NCBI RefSeq assembly: GCF_012184425.1
Contig: NZ_VTOW01000005.1
Coordinates: 1 to 64,000, forward strand
Source of the DNA: Candidatus Manganitrophus noduliformans
GTDB taxonomy: Bacteria > Nitrospirota > Nitrospiria > SBBL01 > Manganitrophaceae
DNA length: 64,000 nt
Direction of reading: 5' to 3'
Positions 1-7,210 of the stretch are shown here, in pieces. The notes under the pieces are model-generated. The model saw nothing but the letters and a program-made list of their open reading frames with translations. It did no database searches and was not told the origin of the DNA. Numbering within the stretch: position 1 is the first letter of the stretch; every line of letters begins with the position of its first letter. The position numbers and the translations under genes are program-made.

Positions 1-132
1 CATTCATCGACAGTCTGCCTCTGGCCAAGGAGAAGATGCTCGTCGCATAAGACGATCTGACAATCAGGAGAAACCAAACATCCAGGAACCCCAACATAAA
101 ATGTCAGATCAAATCTTGGTTTTTACAAATTA

Positions 133-468
133 ATGCATGGATTTTCTAATAGGGATAGTACACGTTTATTTCGCAGGCAGATGTTTTTCGCGATGTGCTC
201 TGCACTTCGTATTAAGTCTGCACGTCAGTATGATTCTCTTGCAGAAGCCATTTGGCAGGTGCAAAACCGTACCCGTCATACCGATCGTATAATCGGAAAA
301 CGCAGCATCGGCAGCACCCTTTTGGTGAAGGGCCTTGAGTTTGATCACGTTGTGATTGTGCATTCGAATAATATGAGCCGAAAGGACTGGTATGTTGCTC
401 TCACGCGTGCGACAACTAGTTTGACGATACTTGCCCCGTCCGAAGTATTTTCGCCGGCAGAAAAGTGA
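133..468 (+). pseudogene. UvrD-type DNA helicase C-terminal remnant
   Basis: The 111-residue reading frame carries only the last motifs of a superfamily 1 helicase: a VKGLEFDHVVIV block (motif V region) and YVALTRA (motif VI, the arginine finger region). Family members are usually 500-900 residues, so the ATP-binding half is absent. The frame upstream is closed by stops at 58-60 and 97-99, so the gene is truncated rather than merely cut by the window edge. It probably is a leftover of a mobile or phage-defence locus; it could also be an expressed fragment, but no ribosome site is obvious. Confidence 0.55.
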
Positions 469-495
469 TGGCCATGGTTGGGGCCGCGAATTCGG

Positions 496-760
496 GGGAC
501 ACCATACTTAATTCCATCTGAAGGGGCAGGTCTGCTCCTGGCTCATCTAAAACGGGGCGAATCAAATAGACGATATGAGAAAGAAAACCTTAGGATGTTT
601 GCTAAATCTGGTTAAGCAGTAATCTCGACCTCTGTTCCCACCTGTACTACCTCCAGAGTTCTTCAATCTCCGAATTTGGCACAGCAACACAACCCGCCGC
701 CCAAATTAGTAAGCAGATGGGGTTGCCACAGCCCCAGCGAAACGTCATACACCTTCAGTA
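496..760 (-). repeat. cassette-type repeat copy A with YafK-like tail
   Basis: This stretch has no intact gene. Read on the minus strand, 745-612 encodes a decayed C-terminal tail of a YafK-like L,D-transpeptidase (AAGCVAVPNSEIEELWR, then after a frame break VGTEVEIT and stop). The part from about 496 to 611 matches the part of copy B at 1257-1368 (shared CTGAAG, TCTGCTC, TGGCTCATCTA, ACCATA). Copies A and B bracket the lipoprotein gene at 783-1265. The outer edge contains ACCATACTTAATTCC, a kind of sequence often seen near small Y1 transposase repeats (from memory). Confidence 0.6.
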
Positions 761-782
761 ATCGCCCCTGAAGTAAGTCGCC

Positions 783-1265
783 TTATTGCACAGGACCAAG
801 GCTCACAGTGAGTGTGAGGGTGTTGCTGGTGACATTACCGACCAACGCCGTAATCAGAGCTATTCCAGGTGCAACGCCGGTGACTACGCCATCTGTTACG
901 GTGGCGACGTTGTTATTCGAAGAAGCCCAGGAGAAAGTGACCCCCGTGATCACGTTGCCGTCGATATCTCTTGCCTCGGCAGTAAGGGTTGCGCTTTGGC
1001 CGACGACAATCGTGCCGGCAGCGAGTGGAAAAGTGGCAGAGGAGAAGGTAATCGAAGCAACTTCTGGAGTCGACTCGTCAGAACCGCTGCCCCCACCGCA
1101 TCCAACCATGAATGCCATGAGTAAAATCGGGACGATGAGCTTCGGGAGGGGAGAACGGTGGGGTCTGATCGGGAAAGGAACGTGCTGAAGCGTCGGAGTG
1201 CACGCCAGCATCCATCGCCGGTGGAGGAAAAGAAGAAGCAAACGAAATCTGATTGTATATACCAT
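783..1265 (-). CDS. lipoprotein with bacterial Ig-like (BIG2) domain
   Basis: A C-terminal domain of about 85 residues has the hallmark of bacterial Ig-like group 2 domains (SSNNNVATVTDGVVTGVAPG, a run typical of invasin/intimin-like repeats). In front of it lies PILLMAFMVGC followed by a glycine/serine linker, a plausible lipobox with lipidated Cys. The N-terminal 40 residues before this do not look like a signal peptide, so the true start is unclear; a frameshift or a non-ATG start near 1150 is possible. Such single-domain lipoproteins are surface-exposed or periplasmic with unknown ligands. The gene sits between repeat copies A and B and ends right beside copy A. Confidence 0.6.
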   Translation of the reverse strand: MVYTIRFRLLLLFLHRRWMLACTPTLQHVPFPIRPHRSPLPKLIVPILLMAFMVGCGGGSGSDESTPEVASITFSSATFPLAAGTIVVGQSATLTAEARDIDGNVITGVTFSWASSNNNVATVTDGVVTGVAPGIALITALVGNVTSNTLTLTVSLGPVQ

Positions 1266-1535
1266 ATTTTAAATCCGAGTGTGATGAGAAAAACTCTGAA
1301 GAGGTCAAGTCTGCTCTTGGCTCATCTAGAGTGAGAGAGAAAAACCTTAGAAAGTTTTCTCATTTTGTTTAAGAAGTAATCTCGACCTCCGTCCCCACCG
1401 GCACTACCCTCCAGAGCTCTTCAATCTCCGGATTGGTCACCGCAACACATCCCGCCGTCCAATCAAAAAGCAGATGGAGTCGCCCCAGCCAACCGAAGCC
1501 GTTACGAACGCCATGAATCATAATCACCCCGCCCG
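1257..1535 (-). repeat. cassette-type repeat copy B with YafK-like tail
   Basis: On the minus strand 1533-1369 encodes the best preserved tail of a YafK-like L,D-transpeptidase: IMIHGVRNGFGWLGRLHLLF, DWTAGCVAVTN and a final VGTEVEITS with stop. The catalytic-type Cys of the SHGC-like motif is the C of TAGC. No N-terminal part of the enzyme exists nearby; the same frame runs into the out-of-frame sequence of the next gene. The 1257-1368 half is a non-coding spacer also found in copy A. Copy B directly follows the stop of the membrane protein gene at 1524. Confidence 0.65.
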
Positions 1536-2045
1536 GCAGAAAATTTTCCCAAAGATGTAACCCGAGAGAGCTCCGATTGGCATGCCAATAAATAAACCGG
1601 CTGGGACCGAAGCGAAAGCTACATAGAAGAACAACGTTGCACGCGACGCCGGTGCTCCGTCGGCTTGGGAGAGATAAATACCGAAGAGTAGGGCAGTTAC
1701 CAAAGTATTCAAGCAACCTGCAATTGATCCGTACCAGATTATCGCCCATTTTCGAGCAGAGAGTCCTTTGTAATTGGTGCGACGAAGGTACCAATAAAGC
1801 AACAGACCTGTAATAGATCCTGCTGCTGTAAATATGACGACAAGCATCCAATTTTCGATGATTAATCCAAAAAAGCTCTCCTTTAGATGATTCCCAAAGG
1901 CGGCTCGATGGTCGAAAGATGTAGCCTGATAACCCGCTCGTGATTGCACTCCAAAGTGGAATTGCCCACGACAGAAGCCTTTGCTGAGATTCAGTGATTG
2001 AAACTTTATTCTCCATCCTTCTCCATGAATCATGCAAATGGTCAT
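1524..2045 (-). CDS. small integral membrane protein, unknown family
   Basis: The 173-residue product has three strongly hydrophobic segments (around residues 62-82, 107-127 and 137-167) and no recognisable motif. I do not recognise the family. The first 50 residues are polar, so translation could begin later, for example just before the first membrane segment. It lies between repeat copies B and D, with copy B starting within a few bases of its stop codon, in the same arrangement as the lipoprotein gene next door. This placement rather than homology is the reason to treat it as a cargo gene. Confidence 0.5.
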   Translation of the reverse strand: MTICMIHGEGWRIKFQSLNLSKGFCRGQFHFGVQSRAGYQATSFDHRAAFGNHLKESFFGLIIENWMLVVIFTAAGSITGLLLYWYLRRTNYKGLSARKWAIIWYGSIAGCLNTLVTALLFGIYLSQADGAPASRATLFFYVAFASVPAGLFIGMPIGALSGYIFGKIFCRAG

Positions 2046-2085
2046 AAAGCGGAAAGAATTTTATCATCAGCCGTCACTACATAAA

Positions 2086-2255
2086 TACCATATTTGAAAA
2101 AGAGTGGAGGTTTTCAGTTTTGCACACTAGATCGATTGGATCTCTCGTGGGCATGATACATTCTGATGAAAGATTCCATTTCGAGAATAGATCAAATATC
2201 ACACGATCCAATCAAAAAGTAGGCGTAGTTGGCCTCGCCATCCGAAGTCATCCCA
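2086..2255 (-). repeat. cassette-type repeat copy D, most decayed
   Basis: On the minus strand 2250-2203 reads DDFGWRGQLRLLFDWIV, which lines up with FGWLGRLHLLFDWTAG of copy B. About 115 bases further on is ACCATATTT at 2088, in the same relative place as ACCATATTT at 1260 in copy B. The distal end of the transpeptidase tail (the WRVVP..VEI part) is missing. Between 2046 and 2358 I see no other gene. Confidence 0.45.
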
Positions 2256-2299
2256 CCTCATAAATTATTTCTCCTATTTATCTCTTCCCCTCACTCCGG

Positions 2300-2305
2300 T
2301 ATAAT
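2300..2305 (+). promoter_or_regulatory. possible -10 box TATAAT
   Basis: A perfect TATAAT lies 54 bases before the start at 2359. The -35 region about 17 bases upstream is only TTTATC, so this is a weak call based mainly on the -10 box and position. Confidence 0.35.
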
Positions 2306-2358
2306 CCCGTCCGATCACGTTCGCCGATGTGCAAACGCCTCAAGCGGGAGGAACCCAA

Positions 2359-3096
2359 ATGAACACAGAGTTGATTGTGGCGCTGATCTCCGGCGGAATT
2401 GCGCTGGTGTCGGCCGGATTCGCCATGTGGGGACAGTTCACCTCCGCGCGGCTGGCCGCCGATTTACAGAACCTTCAATTGGCCGAAGCCCGGCGGCTCG
2501 AACGGGAGAAGACCGTCTCCCGCTACCGGGAGCCGCTCGCGCGGGCCGCCCACGATCTGCAAAGCCGCTTGTATAACATCCTGGCCCAGGGCTTCATGCA
2601 TCTTTCCGCCGAGAACAAGACCGAGCGGGAGCGATCGTACGTTCTGAACAACACCGTTTACCTGATCGCCCAGTACTTCGCCTGGACCGAGATCATCCGC
2701 CGCGATATTCAGCACATCGATCTCGGCACGGAGGAGGAGACCACCAAACTGGCGCGATTGCAGGACAACACCTACCGGCTCTGGCAGACCGACCGGTTCG
2801 GTTCCCTCTTTCGCGTGTTCGCCGGAGAGCAGCGGGCCATCGGCGAGCGAATGATCATCGAGACCCCAAGAGGACCCGAATGCATCGGCTACTCCGCCTT
2901 CCTCGATCAGAACCTAAGTGAAAAAGACCCCCTCCTGAATGCCCTGAGAGAAGACGTGCGGGAATGTTCGGCGAGTTTGGAAGAAGCCCGCCCGCGTTTG
3001 ATCGCGATTCAGAACGTCCTCATCGACCTCCTCGATTTTCTCGATCCTAATTACGTCCGGTTTCCGAAAGAGCGCAGACGGAAGGTGGGGCAATAG
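2359..3096 (+). CDS. membrane-anchored coiled-coil protein, unknown function
   Basis: The product is 245 residues when started at the ATG at 2359, which has a good ribosome site (GGGAGGAA) eight bases upstream; a longer frame from 2329 lacks one. Residues 5-25 form one hydrophobic helix; residues 26-60 are highly charged and helical; the rest is helical and soluble. This layout (one N-terminal anchor, long cytoplasmic helical domain with conserved Tyr/Trp positions) is common among uncharacterised bacterial proteins, but I do not know its role. It sits between the cassette-like region and the broken fic gene and is read in the same direction as fic, 45 bases before it. Confidence 0.7.
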   Translation: MNTELIVALISGGIALVSAGFAMWGQFTSARLAADLQNLQLAEARRLEREKTVSRYREPLARAAHDLQSRLYNILAQGFMHLSAENKTERERSYVLNNTVYLIAQYFAWTEIIRRDIQHIDLGTEEETTKLARLQDNTYRLWQTDRFGSLFRVFAGEQRAIGERMIIETPRGPECIGYSAFLDQNLSEKDPLLNALREDVRECSASLEEARPRLIAIQNVLIDLLDFLDPNYVRFPKERRRKVGQ

Positions 3097-3141
3097 GCCG
3101 TTCGTTAACTCTATTCTTGCCATATGGAACGGAGTAGACCT

Positions 3142-3792
3142 ATGAAGAAAGGGGGACGATACGACACTTCCGGTTTGATCGAGGCCCAATTCGAGCCCGG
3201 CTCGCGCGGACGGGTGTTGAGGAATCTTCTTGAAATCAAGAAAAAGCGCGTGATGGACCAAGTGGAGCAGCGTGAGCAGTTTCGAGCGATTGAGGAACTG
3301 ATTCGATTATATGATTAGGAGCACCGCTTCACTGCAGCCGATGTGTGCAAGATTCACAAGACTTGGCTAGGTCCGATTTATGTATGGGCGGGGCAATATC
3401 GTCAGGTGAATATCTCCAAAGGCGATTTCCCGTTTGCCGCCGCCGGGCAAATTTCTCGGCTGATGTCCGATTTTGAAAACGGTCCGCTTCGTGACTTCAC
3501 TCCCTGTCGCTTTCGTCCTACTGAAGAAATCGCAAAAGCGATTGCCGTCGTTCATACGGAATTAATTTTGGTCCATCCCTTTAGAGAAGGAAACGGACGG
3601 GTCGCGCGACTATTGGCGAATCTGATGGCATTGCAAGCCGGTCTGCCGCTTCTGGATTTTACCGGTTTTAAAGGGCGCAAACGACAAATATATTTTACAG
3701 CCGTCCAAGCGGGAATGGACCGCGATTACAGGCCGATGCAAGAAGTTTTCACGGTTATTATTGATAAGTCTCTTCGGATTCTGCGACAGTGA
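3142..3792 (+). pseudogene. Fic family protein interrupted by in-frame TAG
   Basis: Two pieces in one frame, 3142-3315 and 3319-3792, join into a normal ~216-residue Fic protein if the TAG at 3316-3318 is read through. The N-terminal half has RYDTSGLIEAQFEPGSRGRV, the second half has WLGPIYVWAGQYRQVNISKG and the catalytic core HPFREGNGR, matching HxFx(D/E)GNGR of Fic AMP-transferases. Fic proteins transfer AMP (or other nucleotides) from ATP to target hydroxyls, often as toxins. Family members have Glu-Glu-His where this has stop-His context (YD, stop, EHRF), so one G to T change explains it. The start at 3142 has GGAG eight bases upstream; the frame also opens at 3124. Confidence 0.8.
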
Positions 3793-3952
3793 AGATTTTA
3801 TTAGAAACAGAATCTGAAGGGGCTGGTCCGGTCGAGACGATATAGCCGGTTTCAATGGCGGTAGAGGAAGTGACGGCCGTATAGATCAATGCACGGCGTT
3901 GTTCCGGGTCTCTTAGATATGGATTTGTTTCGACAAGCGGTTTGTTCGGCAT
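3758..3952 (-). CDS. small protein convergent with fic
   Basis: The 64-residue frame starts NPYLRDPEQRR and continues with TAVTSSTAIE, a pattern I associate with short proteins coded next to Fic genes and with the N-terminus of Fic-associated factors. After STAIE the sequence becomes low in similarity to anything I know, and it overlaps the fic 3 prime end by 35 bases on the opposite strand, so the tail may be a frameshifted or chance extension. Function unknown; an antitoxin-like role is only a guess from location. Confidence 0.4.
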   Translation of the reverse strand: MPNKPLVETNPYLRDPEQRRALIYTAVTSSTAIETGYIVSTGPAPSDSVSNKIFTVAESEETYQ

Positions 3953-4124
3953 GGAAGAAGTATATCATAATCCCCTTGGAAGATCATTTACTCATTCATG
4001 GTCAGGCCGCCTCAAACCCATGTTTTCCGCAGAGGCCCGCCTTTCAGCGACCCCCTTCTCGGCCCGATCCTCATCGATAAGTGCGATGGAAGAGCGCCCC
4101 TTTATCCGGTGGGTCCGATTTCGC

Positions 4125-4130
4125 TATACT
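4125..4130 (+). promoter_or_regulatory. possible -10 box TATACT
   Basis: TATACT lies 38 bases before the ATG at 4168. A TTTATC about 18 bases upstream could be the -35 element. Weak evidence from sequence alone. The space 3953-4167 holds no gene. Confidence 0.35.
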
Positions 4131-4167
4131 TGACTGACCTGGAGCAGAAGCGGTAAAGGAGGTCGAT

Positions 4168-4509
4168 ATGGCAGGAGATAAGATGTGGTTGTTCCCTTTT
4201 GTATTGGTCCTGGTCTTTTCTGCGGTCTCCGCGGAGACCGCGTATTCGCAGAGAATCGAGAACCGGGAAGCGAACCGGGAGGGATGGATCGATCCTGAGA
4301 CGAAATCAGCCGGATCCACCCTGATAGAGGAGCGGCGGCGGGCGGAGCTGGCGGAGCAGAGGGCGGCGGCGAACATGGAGGGGATGGAGAGGCAAGGGCG
4401 TAGGCAGGCCAATAAAGAGGGGAGCCGGATGGGCGAAAGAACGGAGCGCCGGTCGGCAGACTTTTCCGCTCCCGGCGCGCTCAACAACCGTTCCGAACAA
4501 TCCAAATGA
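4168..4509 (+). CDS. small secreted charged protein
   Basis: The 113-residue product has a classical signal peptide (charged MAGDK, hydrophobic residues 6-21, cleavage likely after VSA or SAETA). The mature part is rich in Arg and Glu and predicted helical, without cysteines or known motifs. A textbook ribosome site AAAGGAGG sits eight bases before the ATG, which argues that it is a real gene. It probably is periplasmic; function unknown. Confidence 0.65.
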   Translation: MAGDKMWLFPFVLVLVFSAVSAETAYSQRIENREANREGWIDPETKSAGSTLIEERRRAELAEQRAAANMEGMERQGRRQANKEGSRMGERTERRSADFSAPGALNNRSEQSK

Positions 4510-4642
4510 AAACAGAGACTGATTTGAACACGCACGCGCGTCGCATGGTTCGCTTTCACTCACGATGTTAGCAGAGGCGCTTCGCGCTTCATTCCTGTGG
4601 GCACATTCCTCGCAGCTTGCTGCGGGGAGCTTCAATCAAAAG

Positions 4643-4676
4643 AGGCGCTTCGCTGTATGAGAGCGAAGCGCCTTTC
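4643..4676. terminator. strong 12-bp stem hairpin
   Basis: AGGCGCTTCGCT at 4643-4654 pairs perfectly with AGCGAAGCGCCT at 4662-4673 over a seven-base loop, followed by TTT. It can end transcription from the secreted-protein gene. Around it, 4510-4902 holds no convincing gene; an additional GAGGCGCTTCGC copy lies at about 4571-4582. Confidence 0.55.
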
Positions 4677-4902
4677 CAAAGAACCACGGAAAGGATCACA
4701 TCCGTGCTGCTTCCGATAATCTGTCTCTTGTAATCCGGCCTAGATATTTCTATACTATTAAGGTCGTGTTGCGCCCATTCCCCTGTTGCGAACATCCCCA
4801 AGACCTGCGTCTCTGACCCTACCATGGGTTCTATAAAGAGGATGAAGCACACGTCCGTATTGTGTAGGATCCTTAAAAAGACCCTGTCTATTCAATTTTT
4901 AA

Positions 4903-5466
4903 ATGAAAGAGGGCATCATGGAGAGAGAAAAAACGGTTTCTAGTTTATCCGCCGACCTCGATATTCCGCTGGAGCGCGACATCTTCTTGCGGACCCTGGT
5001 GAGAGAGTTGTCCGGGAACTTGCAGGAGATCATCGGGATCGATGAGGCCTCCGGTTTCGTCAGTTTGGTGGGACAGAACATGGGAATGGCGATCGACCAG
5101 GACTATAAAAAAGCGCTCGGCGTCTCTCAGCTTACACGGGAGCAGGTGGCCGACGTGCTGGTCGATCTGAAGCGGCGCATCAAAGGGGACTTCTATATCA
5201 TCGAGCAGGACGAGGAGAAAATCGTCTTGGGGAACCGGGCGTGCCCTTTTGGAGACAAAGTCATTGATCGGCCGGCCATGTGCATGATGACTTCGAATGT
5301 CTTCGGGTCGATCGCGGCGGAAAATCTCGGGTATGCCAAGGTCGAGCTTCAGAAGATGATTGCCTTGGGCGATCCCGGCTGCCTGGTGGTCGTTCATCTC
5401 AAACAAACGCCGGCGTCCGATGCATGCAGGGGAAGGGAGTATTTTAAGGGAGACCGTTCCGAGTGA
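4903..5466 (+). CDS. MetOD1-type (methanogen output domain 1) protein
   Basis: The 187-residue product carries the block CPFGDKVIDRPAMCMMTSNV followed by a helix-strand end with GDPGCLVVVHLK, the pattern of the methanogen output domain 1 family, which is found beside or fused to signalling domains. Cysteines at about residues 109, 122 and 166 could bind metal or a thiol-reactive signal. Its TGA overlaps the GTG start of the histidine kinase (GTGA), so the two are translationally coupled and likely form a sensor module in which this protein modulates or senses for the kinase. Start at 4903 or the second ATG at 4918 (GAGGGCATC upstream is weak). Confidence 0.7.
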   Translation: MKEGIMEREKTVSSLSADLDIPLERDIFLRTLVRELSGNLQEIIGIDEASGFVSLVGQNMGMAIDQDYKKALGVSQLTREQVADVLVDLKRRIKGDFYIIEQDEEKIVLGNRACPFGDKVIDRPAMCMMTSNVFGSIAAENLGYAKVELQKMIALGDPGCLVVVHLKQTPASDACRGREYFKGDRSE

Positions 5467-6638
5467 CCCCCAACGAATTCTTGGCCGTCGCCAAGACCCT
5501 TCCAGAGGGAATGCTGCTTGTATCAGGCGCAGGAAAAATCCTTGCCGCCAACCGGGCCCTGGGAGATCTTTTAGGCGCCTCTTCCGAAGGGCTGATCGGG
5601 AAGCGTCTCTTCGACGTTGCAGCCTCTCCTCCGGACAAGATCAAGACCTATCTTCAAGTCTGCTCGCGCAGCGGTCAGATGATGATCGGGACCCTCTCCT
5701 TCCACTTTCCACCGAAGAAGATTGACTGCCGCGCGGAAGGTGCAGCGGTCGAGCCCGGGAGAAAAGGGGAGTCGTCGAAGATCATCCTCCGGCTGCGGCC
5801 GAAGGATTCCGGCTCCAGCCAATTCATCCTGCTGAACCGTCAGATCCAGGCGCTGACAAATGAAATTACGATCCGGCGGCGAACGGAGGAGGAACTCAAG
5901 CGGAAGACGTCGGAAGCGGAGGAAGCGAACCGCATTAAATCCCAATTTCTCTCCAACGTCTCTCACGAGCTCAGAACGCCGCTCAATGCCATTCTCGGCT
6001 ATACCGCGCTTCTATTGGATCAGGTCTACGGCCCTATTGGGGAGAACATCAAAGAGCCGCTGGAGCGGACCAAGCGAAATGCGGACGCGCTTTTAAAGCT
6101 GGTCAATGACGTGCTTGATTTTTCCAGGATCGAATCGGGAAAGATGCCCCTGGATCTGGCCCCGGTCGACATTTCTTCCTTAATACAGGATGTGTATGCT
6201 GAGATGAAATTTTTCCTTGATCAGAAATCGCTCCATGTTCAATGGAACCTGGAAAAAGCGCTTCCACTGGTTGAATGTGATGCCAATAAGGTCCGGCAGG
6301 TTTTCGTGAATCTTTTTTCCAATGCGATCAAATTTACGAATCAGGGGGGGGTGACGATTTCGACAAAGAATCGGCCGGAAAAGGAGGGGATTGAAATTTT
6401 AATCCAGGATACCGGCATCGGCATCCGCTCGGAAGAGCTTCCTAAAATATTCGATTTGTTCCATCAGGTCGATCCGACCTCGACGCGAGAGTTCGGCGGC
6501 GTCGGATTGGGCCTGGCGATCGTCAAAGAGATCGTCCATTTGTTAAAGGGCGAGATCCAAGTCGAAAGCGAATATGGTAAAGGGTCCACCTTTATCGTCT
6601 TTCTTCCTTGCCGAAGCGGTAGACTGACCGCGCCTTAG
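5463..6638 (+). CDS. PAS-domain sensor histidine kinase, cytoplasmic
   Basis: The 391-residue protein has an N-terminal PAS-like domain (residues ~5-115), a helical linker, a HisKA dimerisation domain with phospho-acceptor His168 in SNVSHELRTPLNAILGY, and a C-terminal ATPase with N box NLFSNAIKFT, DTGIGI and GGVGLGLAIV. There is no membrane helix, so it senses a cytoplasmic signal. The GTG start overlaps the stop of the upstream MetOD1 gene. No response regulator gene lies next to it, so its partner is elsewhere. The domain order is the common one for group-1 hybrid-free kinases. Confidence 0.9.
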   Translation: MTPNEFLAVAKTLPEGMLLVSGAGKILAANRALGDLLGASSEGLIGKRLFDVAASPPDKIKTYLQVCSRSGQMMIGTLSFHFPPKKIDCRAEGAAVEPGRKGESSKIILRLRPKDSGSSQFILLNRQIQALTNEITIRRRTEEELKRKTSEAEEANRIKSQFLSNVSHELRTPLNAILGYTALLLDQVYGPIGENIKEPLERTKRNADALLKLVNDVLDFSRIESGKMPLDLAPVDISSLIQDVYAEMKFFLDQKSLHVQWNLEKALPLVECDANKVRQVFVNLFSNAIKFTNQGGVTISTKNRPEKEGIEILIQDTGIGIRSEELPKIFDLFHQVDPTSTREFGGVGLGLAIVKEIVHLLKGEIQVESEYGKGSTFIVFLPCRSGRLTAP

Positions 6639-6840
6639 ATTTTCTTTCCAGCATCAGAAGTCAAGCGAACATACGCCTTACATCTTGATCCGTTGTCCCT
6701 TTCAACTTCGTTTCTCCGCCGGACGGGGATTCTCTTAAGATTTAAAAAGGATTTCAGAGGGAAAAGCAAGATTGAAGTCAGAATAGAATGAAGGGATTCC
6801 CTTCACGCGATACGAACTCCAATCTTGCAGGCGGGCGGAA

Positions 6841-6996
6841 TCAGACCGCTTTGACCGGCGGGTCGGCGATGCTTTTCTTCAGACCCTGGAGCGCTTTCTC
6901 GACGGTTTGCGGGCTTGATTCAAAGGCATGCTCCATCACATAGATGGCTTGGGTGATGGCTTGGGTCATCGTTGCGATTTTCTCTTCCTGTGTCAT
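6841..6996 (-). CDS. small hypothetical protein
   Basis: A 51-residue product results from the ATG at 6996, which has GAAGG nine bases upstream; the longer frame to 7050 lacks a ribosome site. It begins MTQEEKIATMTQAITQAIYV and is predicted to be two helices. I do not recognise it. It stands alone between the kinase (stop at 6638) and the LuxR-region repeat. Confidence 0.45.
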   Translation of the reverse strand: MTQEEKIATMTQAITQAIYVMEHAFESSPQTVEKALQGLKKSIADPPVKAV

Positions 6997-7100
6997 CGGA
7001 TGCCTTCGGTTAAAATGTGGCCCGCTGCAAGTATCCCGTTCTGCTTGCAATAGGGTGAGGCCATTGTATCACGAACGGCGGGATAAAAGGTTTAAAGCTG

Positions 7101-7206
7101 TTAAGAAGTGATTTCCACCTCAGTTCCCACCCACACCGCCCTCCAAAGCGCTTCGATCCTGGGATGACCTCACCCATCCCGCCGTCCAATCAAAAATCAG
7201 ATGCAA
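7101..7206 (-). repeat. YafK-like tail copy C, next to luxR-type gene
   Basis: Minus-strand reading gives GLHLIFDWTAG, then after a small deletion and frame break RIEALWRAVWVGTEVEITS and stop, matching copy B at 1369-1470. The repeat ends within about five bases of the stop codon of the LuxR gene at 7211, the same gene-then-tail order as copies A and B. The non-coding spacer half is not recognisable here. Confidence 0.6.
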
Positions 7207-7210
7207 ACCC

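Noticed and set aside
1-50. Possible end of a gene (LPLAKEKMLVA then TAA at 48-50)
   Set aside because: Only 16 codons are in view and no family can be recognised.
1369-2067. Single long minus-strand frame of 232 codons
   Set aside because: It runs from the out-of-frame sequence of the membrane protein into the transpeptidase tail; only the last ~50 codons resemble protein.
496-2255. Classical integron with attC sites
   Set aside because: The repeat copies do not share a consistent GTTRRRY/RYYYAAC core (only copy A shows GTTAAGC), no integrase is present, and the repeat codes for a known protein tail.
4589-4852. Minus-strand frame of 87 codons
   Set aside because: It overlaps the hairpin region, lacks a ribosome site and any motif.
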